Source: Prorocentrum cordatum
Lineage: Eukaryota > Sar > Dinophyceae > Prorocentrales > Prorocentraceae
Reading direction: 5' to 3'
NCBI GenBank assembly: GCA_963575745.1
Contig: CAUYUJ010004765.1
Coordinates: 1 to 64,000, forward strand
Length of the DNA stretch: 64,000 bases
Part shown: piece after piece, positions 54,204 through 64,000 of the stretch
Position numbering within the stretch: position 1 is the stretch's first letter
How the letters are laid out: every line of letters begins with the position of its first letter
Translations under genes and position numbers: made by a program
Notes under the pieces: model-generated
Databases searched by the model: none
What the model saw: only the letters and a program-made list of their open reading frames with translations
What the model was told of the DNA's origin: nothing

Positions 54204-56817
54204 TCAACGGATTGCAACAGGCTCGCCAGCGAAGCCGCCCTCCTCCCGTTCCATGTCAATTAGCTGCTTGGCCAGACGGCCGTTCTCGCTGTCCTCTAAT
54301 GATATTGCCTCGAGGTCATTCCGGCCACTGATGCGCTCGGCACGATGGGCGGCCTTGCCGAGCTCGGCCTTCAACGCATCATGCGCCGGCTTGTCGCCGC
54401 ACGGCCTGGCAAGCCACGCCATGAGGTGCCCTAGGGGGGGGGAGGGATGAAGGGGGGGGGGGGGGGGAAAGGGGGAGAAGGAAGGGGAAGTAAAAAAAGA
54501 AAAAAAACAAAGGAGGGGATGGGAGGGGGGGCGGAAAAAGGGAAGGGAGAAGCGGGACAAAAAGGGGATAAAAGAAGGGGAGGAAAAAAACAAAAGGGGG
54601 GAAAAAAAAAAGAGAAAAAAAGAAAACTAAAAAAAGGGAAGGAAAGAAAAGAAGAAAGAAAGAAAGAAGAAAAGGAAGGAAGGGGGGGAGGAGGGGGGAG
54701 AAGAAAAGCGACAAGAAATTACAAGAAACCGGCGCCGGCCGTCCTCTAGTTTGAGGCGGCGGTCCATCTTGCACCGCGCAGAGCCAACCTGATGGCCTCT
54801 CTTGCAGTGTGCATTGCGCTGCTTCAGCCTGACGGAGAACTGCAGCTCGCCCCCAGGCACTTGCACTGTCCTCCAATCACCGGCGGGGCCGGGTGGCGGC
54901 GGGGGGCCATGCGGGGCAGCTGCAGCTCCCGGCGGTGCTGGCGGCGCAGCTCCCGGCGGGGCTGGCGCCGGCGGGGCCGGCGCTGGCGGGGGCGGCGGCG
55001 GCTCCACCGCTGGCGGGGGCGGCGGCGGCTCCACCGCGCCGAAAAGCCCGCCGTCATCCAGGCCGAACTGCCCGCCGCCCTCGTCTCCGCCTCCTGGCGG
55101 GCAGACTGCGTCGAGGTCGTGCATGTCGTCCAACAAGTCATCGAAGGCTGCGTCGCCGGAATCGTGGCTATCGCCGTCTGCGCCGTCATCGGCCGCAGCC
55201 TCTGCGCGCCGCCCAGCTATGTCGTCCAGCGGGTCGGGTGGCCGGCTGCCAGGCGGCAGCGGCGGCGGCGGCCTGGGCTGCTCATTTGCGCTGCCTCTCC
55301 AGAACTCAACGGCGGGCAAGTACGGGCGGGCGCTCAAGTTGCCGATGCGAAAGTGCACCCGGATGTCCGATGCCGACGCAAAAAGCCGGAACGTCTCCAC
55401 CGTGAACGCATGCTCGAAGGGGAGATCTTCGAACGCCCGCCACGACAACACCCATTGTGCACGCACTGGGGCGGTCAAGGCGACGCCTGGCCGTGCCCGC
55501 TCGACGCGAAAGGGGCCCCCATCATCCGACAGGCGCAGTAAAGCCAAGCGCCACGCGCCATGCGCCAGGTTCGTGTAGCTGCAGTGGTACCAGCGCGCAC
55601 CGTCTGGCCAGGCAACCCTGAAGACGACACACGCCTTCGTCAGCAGGCGCCTGCTCAATGTCTTCGCGCCGAACAACCTCGCCAACTTCACGACGAAGGC
55701 GCACTCAAAAGCTGCCAAGTACGGGGCGCGATGGAGGCACATCCCGGCCAAGTTGCAGAGGTTCGGCCGGAAGAACCTGTCGGGTATGTGGCCGATCGGG
55801 CTGCACTTGGCGTGGCGAAAGGGCTCCTGCAGCGCGCTCCACTGCTCCCTCAGCTTCAGTGCGAAACCCGGGGGCGCCACGGAAAGCACGTGCTGGGTCA
55901 TCTCCTGTATGGGAAATTCGATGTCGATATTCAGGGCACCGCCTGCATCGGGAAAACAGGTTGCGCATCCCTCGCGGCCGCCGCCGCACAGCAAGGCCAA
56001 GTCGTTCGACTCCGCAGCCGCCGCCTCCCCCCAGGCCATGAGGCACCGCATATCTTGTGCAGCTTTGTCCGCAGCCTCTCGGGTCTTGGAGGCATGGGCG
56101 TCCCGAATGCGATCGAGGACGCCCTGGAAGCCAGACGAAGCGACAATCGCGCCCTGGCCCTGGGCAAGGCCATCTTCCAGGCTGGCGGCGCTCGGGAAAA
56201 TGTTGCCGATGACACGCCTCCGAAGAATCGTCTTTTCTATGCCAACTGCCCGTAATCTGGCCATCTCCTCGGGCGGCAGAGCCCTATATCTAGCTGAGAG
56301 GCGGCGCAGAGTAAGTGGGCTGGGTTTGCCCCTCGCCCCTGTCAGTTGCTCGTGGCAGAACACGCGCCGCGGCCCGCCACCCCAACTCCACAGCCATTTA
56401 TTTTTGATCCTCTTCCTGATATGCTTGGACTGGCTACCCGCCGCCTTCTCTGCCATTTTCTCTCTGGGATCTGCTCTTTTCCTCTTCGAGGGTCGAGGCG
56501 GCCTCGCAGTGCTGAGGCAACGCATGTTGCGACGCACGCTGATGCGATGCCGAGCCAACACGAAATACCCGTTCAGATTGGACGCGTGCGTTGCCCAGGA
56601 GCCGGATCCCATGATTTGCAATCGCCGTAAACTAGCATGACGGGCCTCTATGTTGGGGATGCCAACGTCTAGAAGCTTGGCAGCCGCCCGCAAGATGGCC
56701 ATGGAGTCCTTCGACAGCAAATCGGGGTAAGCACGGATGTGCGACGCTGAGAAGTGGTCGTACATGCAGTCAGGGTCGCTGACGATTGACTGGGCGATGA
56801 GCTCCCTGTCGGCTGGC
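54204..56817 (-). CDS. Gene 3: two-exon protein of unknown function with CKMDR segment
   Basis: Exon 1 runs from about 56817 (after CCCCTCCAG; an in-frame TAG lies at 56831-56829) to about 54734, roughly 690 codons. It opens with DRELIAQSIVSDPDCMYDHF and has a basic patch (RPSKRKRADPREK...KHIRKRIKNKW), a long globular region (FPIQEMTQHVLSVAPPGFAL; RFFRPNLCNLAGMCLHRAPY), an acidic/Asp-rich stretch, a Pro-rich linker with runs of six Pro, and RNAHCKRGHQVGSARCKMDR. After a 304-bp intron that is almost pure pyrimidine on this strand, exon 2 (54430-54204) follows CCCCCTAG: HLMAWLARPCGDKPAHDALK ... GGFAGEPVAIR stop. Frame joining needs a phase-1 donor, which fits the GC site CGGC|GCCGG at 54734; the GT site at 54729 would break the frame. 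The Cys/His-rich CKMDR part may bind metal. The basic patch suggests a nuclear location. No enzyme family was recognised. Confidence 0.7.
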
Positions 56818-56919
56818 CTGGAGGGGCGCTACAAGCAAATCGCCCCCATGGCGCGGGGCGGACACGATCCCCCGTGCACCGTCGCAGAAGAGGCCCGTGT
56901 TGAGGAGGGGGAGGGCGAC

Positions 56920-56973
<54 letters not shown>

Positions 56974-57000
56974 GGAGAGAGAAGTTGTTGGTAGGACATG
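56818..57000. repeat. (GA)n microsatellite upstream of gene 3 exon
   Basis: About 60 bp of GA at 56923-56982; on the gene strand this is (CT)n, a strong polypyrimidine tract before the acceptor. Confidence 0.88.
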
Positions 57001-57530
57001 ATGTTTCCTGCGACAGGGGGGATGCGCCTCCAGCACTCGCAGGCAGGATTTGGCCCTGAACGCCGCGGAATCATATTTCAATTGCCCCCCACAGCACTCG
57101 GACTGTCCATGTCAAGTGGGCCACATTGCGCTGCCAGCAATGCCGGGCATTCTAGGTTTTGCCGCGGCTTGTCCCCGGCAAAGCTGGGTCCAACAGGGGC
57201 CACATGCCGACGGGCCACCAACCCACGGGCAACCGAACTGCGCGGCCCCCAACAGCGGCCCCCGACCCATGGACAACCAACGCAAGAACCATCGACTCAT
57301 GGAGACTAGGTGCAACTCCTCCGGCCCCTCTGCGGCGCTGCCAGGCTGAGAACAATCGTGGATGTCGTAACTGTGGCGTGGAATGGCGACCGCCGGCCAC
57401 CTGCGAGCCGACGCCCCATCCTATAATGCCATGGGACCGCGCCCTCAGGGCAGCGATTCACAATGCATGGTTGGGGGCCCACAACTGTAACATGTGATAG
57501 GCCCGCGCCCTAAAGGCCACGATCCACCAG
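57001..57530. repeat. Degenerate 60-bp-type minisatellite related to 26.46-26.85 kb
   Basis: Words GGGCCACCAACCCACGGGC, GCGGCCCCCAACAGCGGCC, GGACCGCGCCCTCAGGGC and GGCCCGCGCCCTAAAGGCCA recur. No gene is seen. Confidence 0.5.
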
Positions 57531-58560
57531 AAATCCCACCAGCCCTTTAGAGCGGATATGGTTTATTTAGAACGGTTCCTCTTCCAACCCTCTCCTTCCC
57601 CTACCCCCTCGCCCTGGACCCGGACGGGGGGGCCGCGAGGGGCTGGAGCGCCCACGATGGCCCAAGATGGCTCCAAAAGGGCCTCCGAAAACCCAAGACT
57701 ACCTCCTATATGGCCCGAAATACTCCAGGATCGCTCAAGATGGCTGCCGATGTGCTCCAGGAGGCCCCAAGAACACTCCAAGACGGATCCAAGAGGCGCC
57801 GGAGCCTCCCAAGGAGGCCCCCAAGAGGCCAACATCTTTCAAAAACCAACAGAAAATCAATAACTTTGGCATTCTCGCCCTTTCGCTGCCGATGCCCAAA
57901 CACGCCCCCAAGAGGCCCCTAGAAGCCCCAAGTAGCCCCAAGAGGCTCCCAAGAGCCCCCGAGAGAGCCTCACGAGGCCCCCAAGCGGCCCCCAAGCGGC
58001 CCCCAGGAGGCCCCCAGGAGGCCACCCAGACCACCCCCAGAAGCCCCCAAGAGGCCCCAGGAGGCTCCCAAAATGCCCACGCGGGCGCAGGCAAGCGCCA
58101 GCGATGCTACAAGACGGGCTGGCGGAATGAGCGAAGCGATTAAATAACTTTGGCATTCTCGCCCTTTCGGCTCCGATGGCCCCCCGAGGCCTCAAGATGG
58201 CTCCCAAATGGCCCCAGAAGCCCCAAGAGAGGCCCAATAATGCCCCAATACGGCCCCAAGGGCGTCGAAGAGCGATCCAAGAGCGCCCCGAACAGGCAGC
58301 GCTAAATTAGCCCCCCCCCCCTCCCATATCAACAGAGGACATTGAAATATTAGCTTGTCGCTTTTGGCCCAAGAGGGTTCCACGATTGCCCCAAATGCTA
58401 TCAAATGGCCTCCATGATAGCGCAATTTGGCGCAAGTTGGCTCAATATGGCCTCCAAGATGCCTTCAAAAAGCCCCATGATGATGGCCCCAAGATGGGCG
58501 CAAGTGGCCACGGAGACTCCCAGGGAGGCCCCCAAGATGCCCAAACAATTCCATGACCAA
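57531..58560. repeat. Dispersed repeat head and CCAAGAGG arrays
   Basis: Starts CCCACCAGCCCTTTAGAGCG, a diverged copy of the 6945/24823 head. Then CCAAGATGGC and CCAAGAGGCCCC units at 57650-58080 and again at 58180-58540. The phrase AATAACTTTGGCATTCTCGC occurs at 57859 and 58143, so two partial copies of a longer repeat are joined. Confidence 0.7.
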
Positions 58561-58860
58561 ACAAATATCAATGAGTGAGGTGAGATGGGTGCTTCGGCGG
58601 ATTCAGCGTTCTACCGCCTCTGGGAGCGTGAGTAGGTTAGCTCCCGCTCTCACACGTGCTTCGTTACGTTTATGTTGTTGATGTTTTAGAATTTTATCTG
58701 GGTTAGTAAAATGTTTTTTTGAAAGTGTTTTTTTTTTTGTATATGTTGGTTTTTATAGAGTTAGATATTTTTGTTTTGAGTGTTTGTTTTTTTTTTTTTG
58801 TTTGTTGTTTTTTTAGAATTTTTAGGGTAGTTTGTTATTTTTGTTATTGATTTTGCCCAC
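58561..58860. other. T-rich stretch, no gene seen
   Basis: 58690-58850 is strongly T-rich on plus (TTTTTTTTTTGT, TTTAGAATTTT) in GC-rich surroundings, preceded by about 100 bp of unique sequence. tRNA folding was considered and not supported. Confidence 0.5.
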
Positions 58861-59315
58861 CCCCTCGAACGTGGAATGCCCGAGGCGCTGGCCTTATCGC
58901 CCCTTCGCTTCCGATGGGCCCCCGAGGCCTCAAGATGATTCCAAGATGGCCCAAGAGGGCCCCACGAGAGGCCCGCGAATGCCCCAATAGCGCCCCAAGA
59001 AAGACCCACCCAAGAACCAAGAGGCGAGTTGTGGGGCTCAAGAGGGGGAAACTAATTACGCAGGGCCCACCTCTTTGATCGATGTCCTCCAAGATTGTCC
59101 CAAGAAGGCCTCCGAGGCCCCCAACAGGCCCCAAGATGGCTTCCAAAGGCGCCCAAAAGGCCCCAATAGGCCCCCAATACGCCCCCAAGAGGCCCTCAAG
59201 CGGCCCCCAAGAGGCCCCAAGAGGCCCCCCAGAGGCACCCAATAGGTACGCCACACGGGGCCGCCGGGACCGCCAAGAGACACCCAAGACGCCCCAAGAG
59301 GCCTCAGGCCCTTCT
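58861..59315. repeat. CCAAGAGGCCCC array
   Basis: About 30 units; shares the inserts CCCGAGGCCTCAAGATG and CACCTCTTTGATCGAT with 25.2-25.4 kb, so the two loci are copies of one longer repeat. Confidence 0.8.
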
Positions 59316-59516
59316 GCTCGCCCTCCTCCTCCTCCTCCTCCTCCTCCTCCTCCTCCTCCTCCTCTTCTGCTTATTCCTCCTCCTTGTCGCTCCTCCCTCC
59401 TCCTTCCTCCTCCTCCTCCTCCTCCTCACCCGCCTATTCCCCATCCTTGCCCCACCTCCCTCATCAATACATCAATCCATCCATCCATCCATCCATCCAT
59501 CCATCCATCCCACGCA
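59316..59516. repeat. (CTC)n then (ATCC)n
   Basis: CTC triplets (59318-59440) and about nine ATCC units (59476-59510), the same module order as at 25.65-25.9 kb, but here followed by the palindromic satellite instead of the 25-bp motif. Confidence 0.9.
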
Positions 59517-62500
59517 GAGTTCCCCACGCAATGTTTCGCCCTGGGGCCCAGGGCGGCCCTGCCCCTCGCCGCCCTCGCCCATGGCGTGTTTTCCTTTGCA
59601 GAAGTGCCCAGGGCCGCCGCGCGCGCGGCGGCCCTGCCCCTCGCCGATAGCCGATAGCGCGTTTCCCTGCGCAGGGTGCCCCCTCGCCCATAGCGTTTTT
59701 CTTGCGCAGAGTCGCCCAGGGCCACCGCGCACGCGGCGGCCCTGCCCTTCGCCCATAATGTGTTTTCCTGCGCAGAGTGGCCCTGCCCCTCGCCCATTGC
59801 CATAGCCCATAGCGTGGTTTCCCATGCAGAATAGCCCAAACCGCCGTGCGCGCGCGCGGCGGTCCTGCTCCTCGCCGATGGCGCGTTTTCACATGAAGGG
59901 CGCCCCCATCGCCTATGGTGTGTTCTCCCACGCGGGGTCGCCCAGGGCCCTCTCGTCCGTAATTTGTTTTCCAACGCGGGGTGGTCCAAGGCCCTCCAAG
60001 GCGCGCAACGGCCCTGCCCCTCGCCCATGGCGTGTTTTCCCTTGCAGAAGTGCCCAGGGCCGCCGCGCGCGCGGCGGCCATGCCCCTCGGCCATAGCTCG
60101 TTCTCCCACGCAGAGTAACCCATGGCCGCCGCGCGCGCGGCGGTCCTGCTCCTCGCCGATAATGCGTTTTCTTGCGCAGAATGGCCCTGCCCCTCGCCCA
60201 TGGCGTGTTTTCCCACGAAGAGTAGCGCGGGGCCGCCGCGCGCTCGGAGGTACCGCCCCTCGCCGGTTGTGCGTTTTCCAACGCACGGTGCCCCCTCGCC
60301 CATGGCGTGTTTTCCCATGCAGGGTCGCCCAGGGCCGCCGCGCGCGCGGCGGCCCTGCCCCTCGCCCATGGCGGCCCTCCCACGCAGAGTGGCCCAGGGC
60401 CGTTGCGCGCAAGGAGGCCTCTCGCCCATAGCGTGTTTTCCTACGCGCCCGGGGCCGCCGCGCGCGCGCGCGGCGGTCCTGCCCCTCGCCGACAGCGCGT
60501 TTTCTCACGCAGGGTGCTCCTTCGCCCATAGCGCTTTTCCAGCGCAGGGTCGCCCAGGGCAACCGCGCGCGCAGCGGCCCTGCCCCTCGCCCATAATGTC
60601 TTTTCCAGCGCAGAGTGGCCCTGCCCCTCGCTCGTAGCGTGTTTTCTTATGCGCCCGAAGCCGCCGCGCGCTCGGCGGCCCTGCCCTTCCCCGGTAGCGC
60701 GTTTTCCCGCGCAGGGCGCCCCCTCGCCCATCGCGTTTTTCTTTCGCAGTGTGGGCCAGGGCCGCCGCGCGCAAAGGGCCCCTCGCCCATAGGCTGCGTG
60801 GGAAGCGCGCTATGCGCTATGGGCCATAGCGCATAGCGCGCTTCCCACGCAGACTGGCCCAAGGCCCAAGGCCGCTCGCGCGGCGGCACCGCCCCTCGCA
60901 ATGTGTTTTCCTATGCAGAATGGCCCTGCCCCTCGCCCATAGCGGCCATACCGGCTTTTCCTACGCAGAGTAGGCCTGGCTGCCGCCCGCGCGGCGCGGC
61001 GCTCCTGCTCCTCGCCGATTGTGCGTTTTCCGGCGTAGGGTGCCCCCTCGCACATAGCGTGTTTCCCAGCGCAGGGTCGCCCAGGGCCACCGTGCGCGCG
61101 GCGGCCCTGCCCTTCGCCCATAGCGTGATTTCCCACGCAGAGTAGTAGGCCCAGGGCCGCCGCGCGCGCGCGCGCGGCGGTCCTACCCATCGCCGATAGC
61201 GCGTTTTCCAGCGCAGAGTGCCCTTTCGCCCATAACGTGTTTCCCATCGCAGGGTCGCACAGGGCCGCCGCGCGCGCGGCGGCCCTGCCCCTCGCCCATA
61301 ATGTGTTATCCACCCAGAGTGGCTGGAGGCGCGCGGCGGCCCTGCCCCTCGCCCATGCAATGTTTTCCACAGAAGAATGGCCCAGGGCCGCCGCCCACGC
61401 GGCGCTCCTGCCCCTCGCCCACAATGTGTTTTCCAGCGTAGAGTGGCCCTGCCCCTCGCCCATGCGACGATTTCCAATGCAAAATAGCCCATGTGGCCTC
61501 CGCGCGCGCGGCGGTCCTGCCCCTCGCTGACAGCGCGTTTTCCCACGCAGGGTGCCCTCTCGCTTCTAGCTTTTCCCATGCAGGGTGTCCCAGGGCCGCC
61601 GCGCGCCCAGCGGCTCTGCCCCTCGCCCATAAAGTCCCACATAGAATGGCCCAAGGCGCGCGGCGACCCTGCCCCTCGCCCATGGCGTGTTTCCCCCCAC
61701 ACAGAATGGCCCAAGGCGGCGTGGCGTGTTTTTCCCCGCAGAATGGCCCAGGGCCGCCGCCGCGCAGCGGCCCTGGCCCCTCGCCAATGGCGCGTTTCCC
61801 CACGCCGGATGGCCCAGGGCTGCCGCGAGCGCGGCGGCCCTGCCCCTCGCCCATAGCGTGTTTTCCATCGCAGAGTGGCCCAGGGCGGCCCTGCGCGCGG
61901 GGGCACCGCCCCTCGGCCATAGCGCGTTTCCCATGCAGAGTAGCCCAGAACGGCCGCGTGCGCAGTGGCCCTTCGCCCATCATATGGCTTCCCACGCAGA
62001 GTGGCCCTGCACTTCGCCCGTGGCGCGTTTTCCTGCGCAGGGTGCCCTCTCGCCGATAGCGTGTTTTCTCGCCTATAATATGGTTTTTGTTCAGTCAGGG
62101 TGGCCCAAAGCGCGCGGTGGCCCTGCTTCTCGTCCATAGCGTATTTTTCCAAGCACAGTAGCCCAGGGTTGCCAGGCCGCCGCGCGCGCGGCGGCCCTGT
62201 CCCTCGCCCATGGCGTGTTTTCCCAAGCAGAGTTGCCCAGGGCCGCCGCGCGTGTGCGCTGCGGCACCGCCCCTCGCCGATAGCGGATAGCGCGTCTTCC
62301 GACGCAGAATGGCCCAGGGCTGCAGCGCGAGCGGCGGCCTTGCCCCTCGCCAGTAGCGCGCATAATGTGTTTTCCAACGCAAAATGGCTTTGCCCCTCGC
62401 CGATTGCGTGATTTGTGATTTCCCACGCAGACTAACCCGGGGCCGCCGCGTGCGTTCCCTCGCAGGGTTCCACCTCGCCCATAGCGTGTTCTCCCACGAA

Positions 62501-64000
62501 GAATGGCTCAGGACCGCCGCGCACGCGGCGGCCCTACCTCTCGCCCATGGTGTTGTCCCACGCGGGGTGCCCTAAGGCGCGCAGCGGTTTTGCCCCTCGC
62601 CCATGGCGTGTTTTCCTACACGGCGCCTTTGCCCCTGGCCCTCGCCCATGGCCCATGGCGTGTTTTCTCGCGCAGGATGGCCCAGGGCCGCCCCTCGCCC
62701 ATGGCGTGTTCTCCCATGCAGAGTAGCCCTGCCCCTCGCCAATCGCACAGAATTGCCTAGGGCCGCCGCGCGCGCGGCGGCCCTGCCCTTCGCCATAATG
62801 GTTTTCTCACGCAGAGTGGCTCTGCTTTTCGCCCATAGCGTATTTTCCCACGCGCCCGGGGCCGCCGCGCACGCGGCGGTCCTGCCCCTCGCCGATAAAG
62901 CGTTTTCCGCGCAGGGCGCCCCCTTGGCCCTTGGCCACGGTGTGTTTTCCCATGCAGGGTCGCCCAGCGGCCCTTCGCCCATGGCGTGTTTCCCCACGCA
63001 GAATGGCCCAAGGCGCGCGGCGGCCCTGCCCTTCGCCCATGGCGTTCTTTCTCCACGCAGAGTAGCCCAGGGCCGCCGCGCGCGCGGCGGACCTGCCCCT
63101 CCTCGCCCATGGCGTGTTTCCCCACGCAGAATGGCTGCGCGCGCGGCGGCCCTGCCCCTCGCCGATAACGGTTTTCTGACGCAGAATTGCACAGGGCCGC
63201 CGCGCGCGCGGCGGCCCTGCCCCTCGCCGATGGCGAGTTTTCCGACGCAGAGTGGCTTTGTCCCTCGCCCATAGTGTGATTTCCTAAGCAGAGTAGCCCG
63301 GGGCCGCCGTGCGCGCGGCGGTCCTGCCTATGTTTCCCCGCGCAGGGTGCCCCCTCGCCTGTGGCGTGTTTTCCAACGCAGAGTCGCCCAGGGCCGCCGC
63401 GCGCTTCGCCAATAATGTGTTTCCCATACAGAGTGGCCCAAGGCGCGCAGCGGCCCTGCCCCTTGCCCATGGCTTGTTTCTTGAAGCAGAATGGCCCAGG
63501 GCCGCCGCGCGCGCGGCGGCCCTGCCCCTCGCCCATGCCATGTTTTCCGATGCAGAGTGGCCCAGGGCCGCCACGCACGCGGCGGCCTGGTCCCTCGCCC
63601 ACACCGTGTTTTCCCATGCAGAGTGGCCCTGCCCTCGCCCACAGCGCCACGGCGTGTTTCCCATGCAGAATGGCCCTGCGCGCGGCGGCCCTGCCCCTCG
63701 CCCGTGGCGTGTTTTCCCACGCAAAGTGGCCTCGCGGCGGCCCTGCCCCTCACCCATGGCTCGTTTTGCCACGCAGAGTGGCCGCCGCGCTCGCGGCGGC
63801 CCAGCCCCTCGCCCATAGCATGTTTTCCAACGCAAAGTGGCCCGGGGCCGCCGCGCGCGCGGCGGCCGCGGCGCGGCCTTGCCCCTCGCCGATGGCGAGT
63901 TTTCCGACGCAGAGTGGCCATGCCTTTCGCCCATAGCCCATAGCGCGATTTCCCATGCAGATTCGCCCAGGGCCGCTGCGTGTGCAGCGGCCATGCCCCA
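59517..64000. repeat. 66-bp satellite with 28-bp perfect palindrome (over 60 copies)
   Basis: Full unit: GTGTTTTCCCACGCAGAGTG, GCCCAGGGCCGCCGCGC, GCGCGGCGGCCCTGCCC, CTCGCCCATGGC. The core arms CAGGGCCGCCGCGC / GCGCGGCGGCCCTG make a perfect 28-bp palindrome, intact in many units and deleted in others (CAGAGTGGCCCTGCCCCTCG). 66 is divisible by three and lacks stops in several frames, giving false open frames of up to 488 codons. The array runs to the window end. Confidence 0.93.

Noticed and set aside
58590-58670. Possible tRNA
   Set aside because: No acceptor/T-arm pairing and no GGTTCRA-type B box could be fitted.
59426-64000. Very long minus- and plus-strand open frames (up to 488 codons) with Arg/Ala/Gly-rich repeats
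   Set aside because: The repeat unit is 66 bp, divisible by three and stop-poor, so three or more frames stay open at once on both strands. Changes between units do not favour any frame.

Overview
The window looks like dinoflagellate nuclear DNA. Three things support this: GC-rich coding exons separated by introns packed with repeats, GT-AG and apparent GC-AG introns, and a decayed Ty1/copia-type retroelement with dinoflagellate-style Gag and integrase. No rRNA, tRNA, spliced-leader gene or prokaryotic-type operon was seen. Genus is not determined; Suessiales or Prorocentrum-like genomes are a guess.

Protein-coding content is small. (1) A minus-strand gene has exons near 21.4-21.2, 19.9-19.1, 18.4-18.0, 17.7-17.45, 17.38-16.27 and 9.37-8.45 kb. 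It encodes a large, mostly helical protein of unknown function with a CxxC segment. (2) A minus-strand DNA cytosine-5 methyltransferase has exons at 45.3-44.6 (motif I), 43.9-43.5 (PCPP motif IV and motif VI), 42.9-42.8 and 36.8-36.25 kb (target-recognition/motif X end). (3) A plus-strand gene at 50.46-52.46+ kb has four exons joined by three phase-0 GT-AG introns and appears to be a distant paralogue of gene 1. (4) A minus-strand two-exon gene of unknown function lies at 56.8-54.2 kb. A copia remnant (Gag, protease, integrase; no reverse transcriptase) lies on the minus strand at 6.3-3.2 kb, between blocks of satellite A.

The rest is repeats. Main families: satellite A (99+84 bp dimer, 1-3180 and 6.7 kb); an 89-bp satellite (9.9-13.3, 29.3-31.5, inverted at 39.7-41.05 kb); a 124-bp satellite with a CG-rich hairpin (13.4-15.3, 31.6-33.3, 47.0-49.3 kb), always followed by a (GGT)n tract; a 66-bp satellite carrying a 28-bp perfect palindrome (59.5-64.0 kb, running off the window); a CA-rich minisatellite with a GTTAC-TG-GTAAC dyad (46.45-46.98 and 52.46-53.7 kb); 9-bp GGGACCTGT minisatellites; and dispersed CCAAGAGGCCCC arrays next to (CTC)n.

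Two structures stand out. One is an 8,957-bp unit at 26,854-35,810 with long inverted-repeat arms and near-identical ends; it carries a 4.7-kb copy of the 11.29-16.0 kb region. The other is a modular intron-like element, repeated several times. On the coding strand it reads: a 25-bp motif at the donor side, then GATG/GAG repeats, then GGCCTCTTGGGG, then an acceptor-like TTTGCAG. It abuts two exons of gene 1 and is a candidate introner family. Exon boundaries are predictions by eye from reading frame and splice consensus, without transcript evidence.
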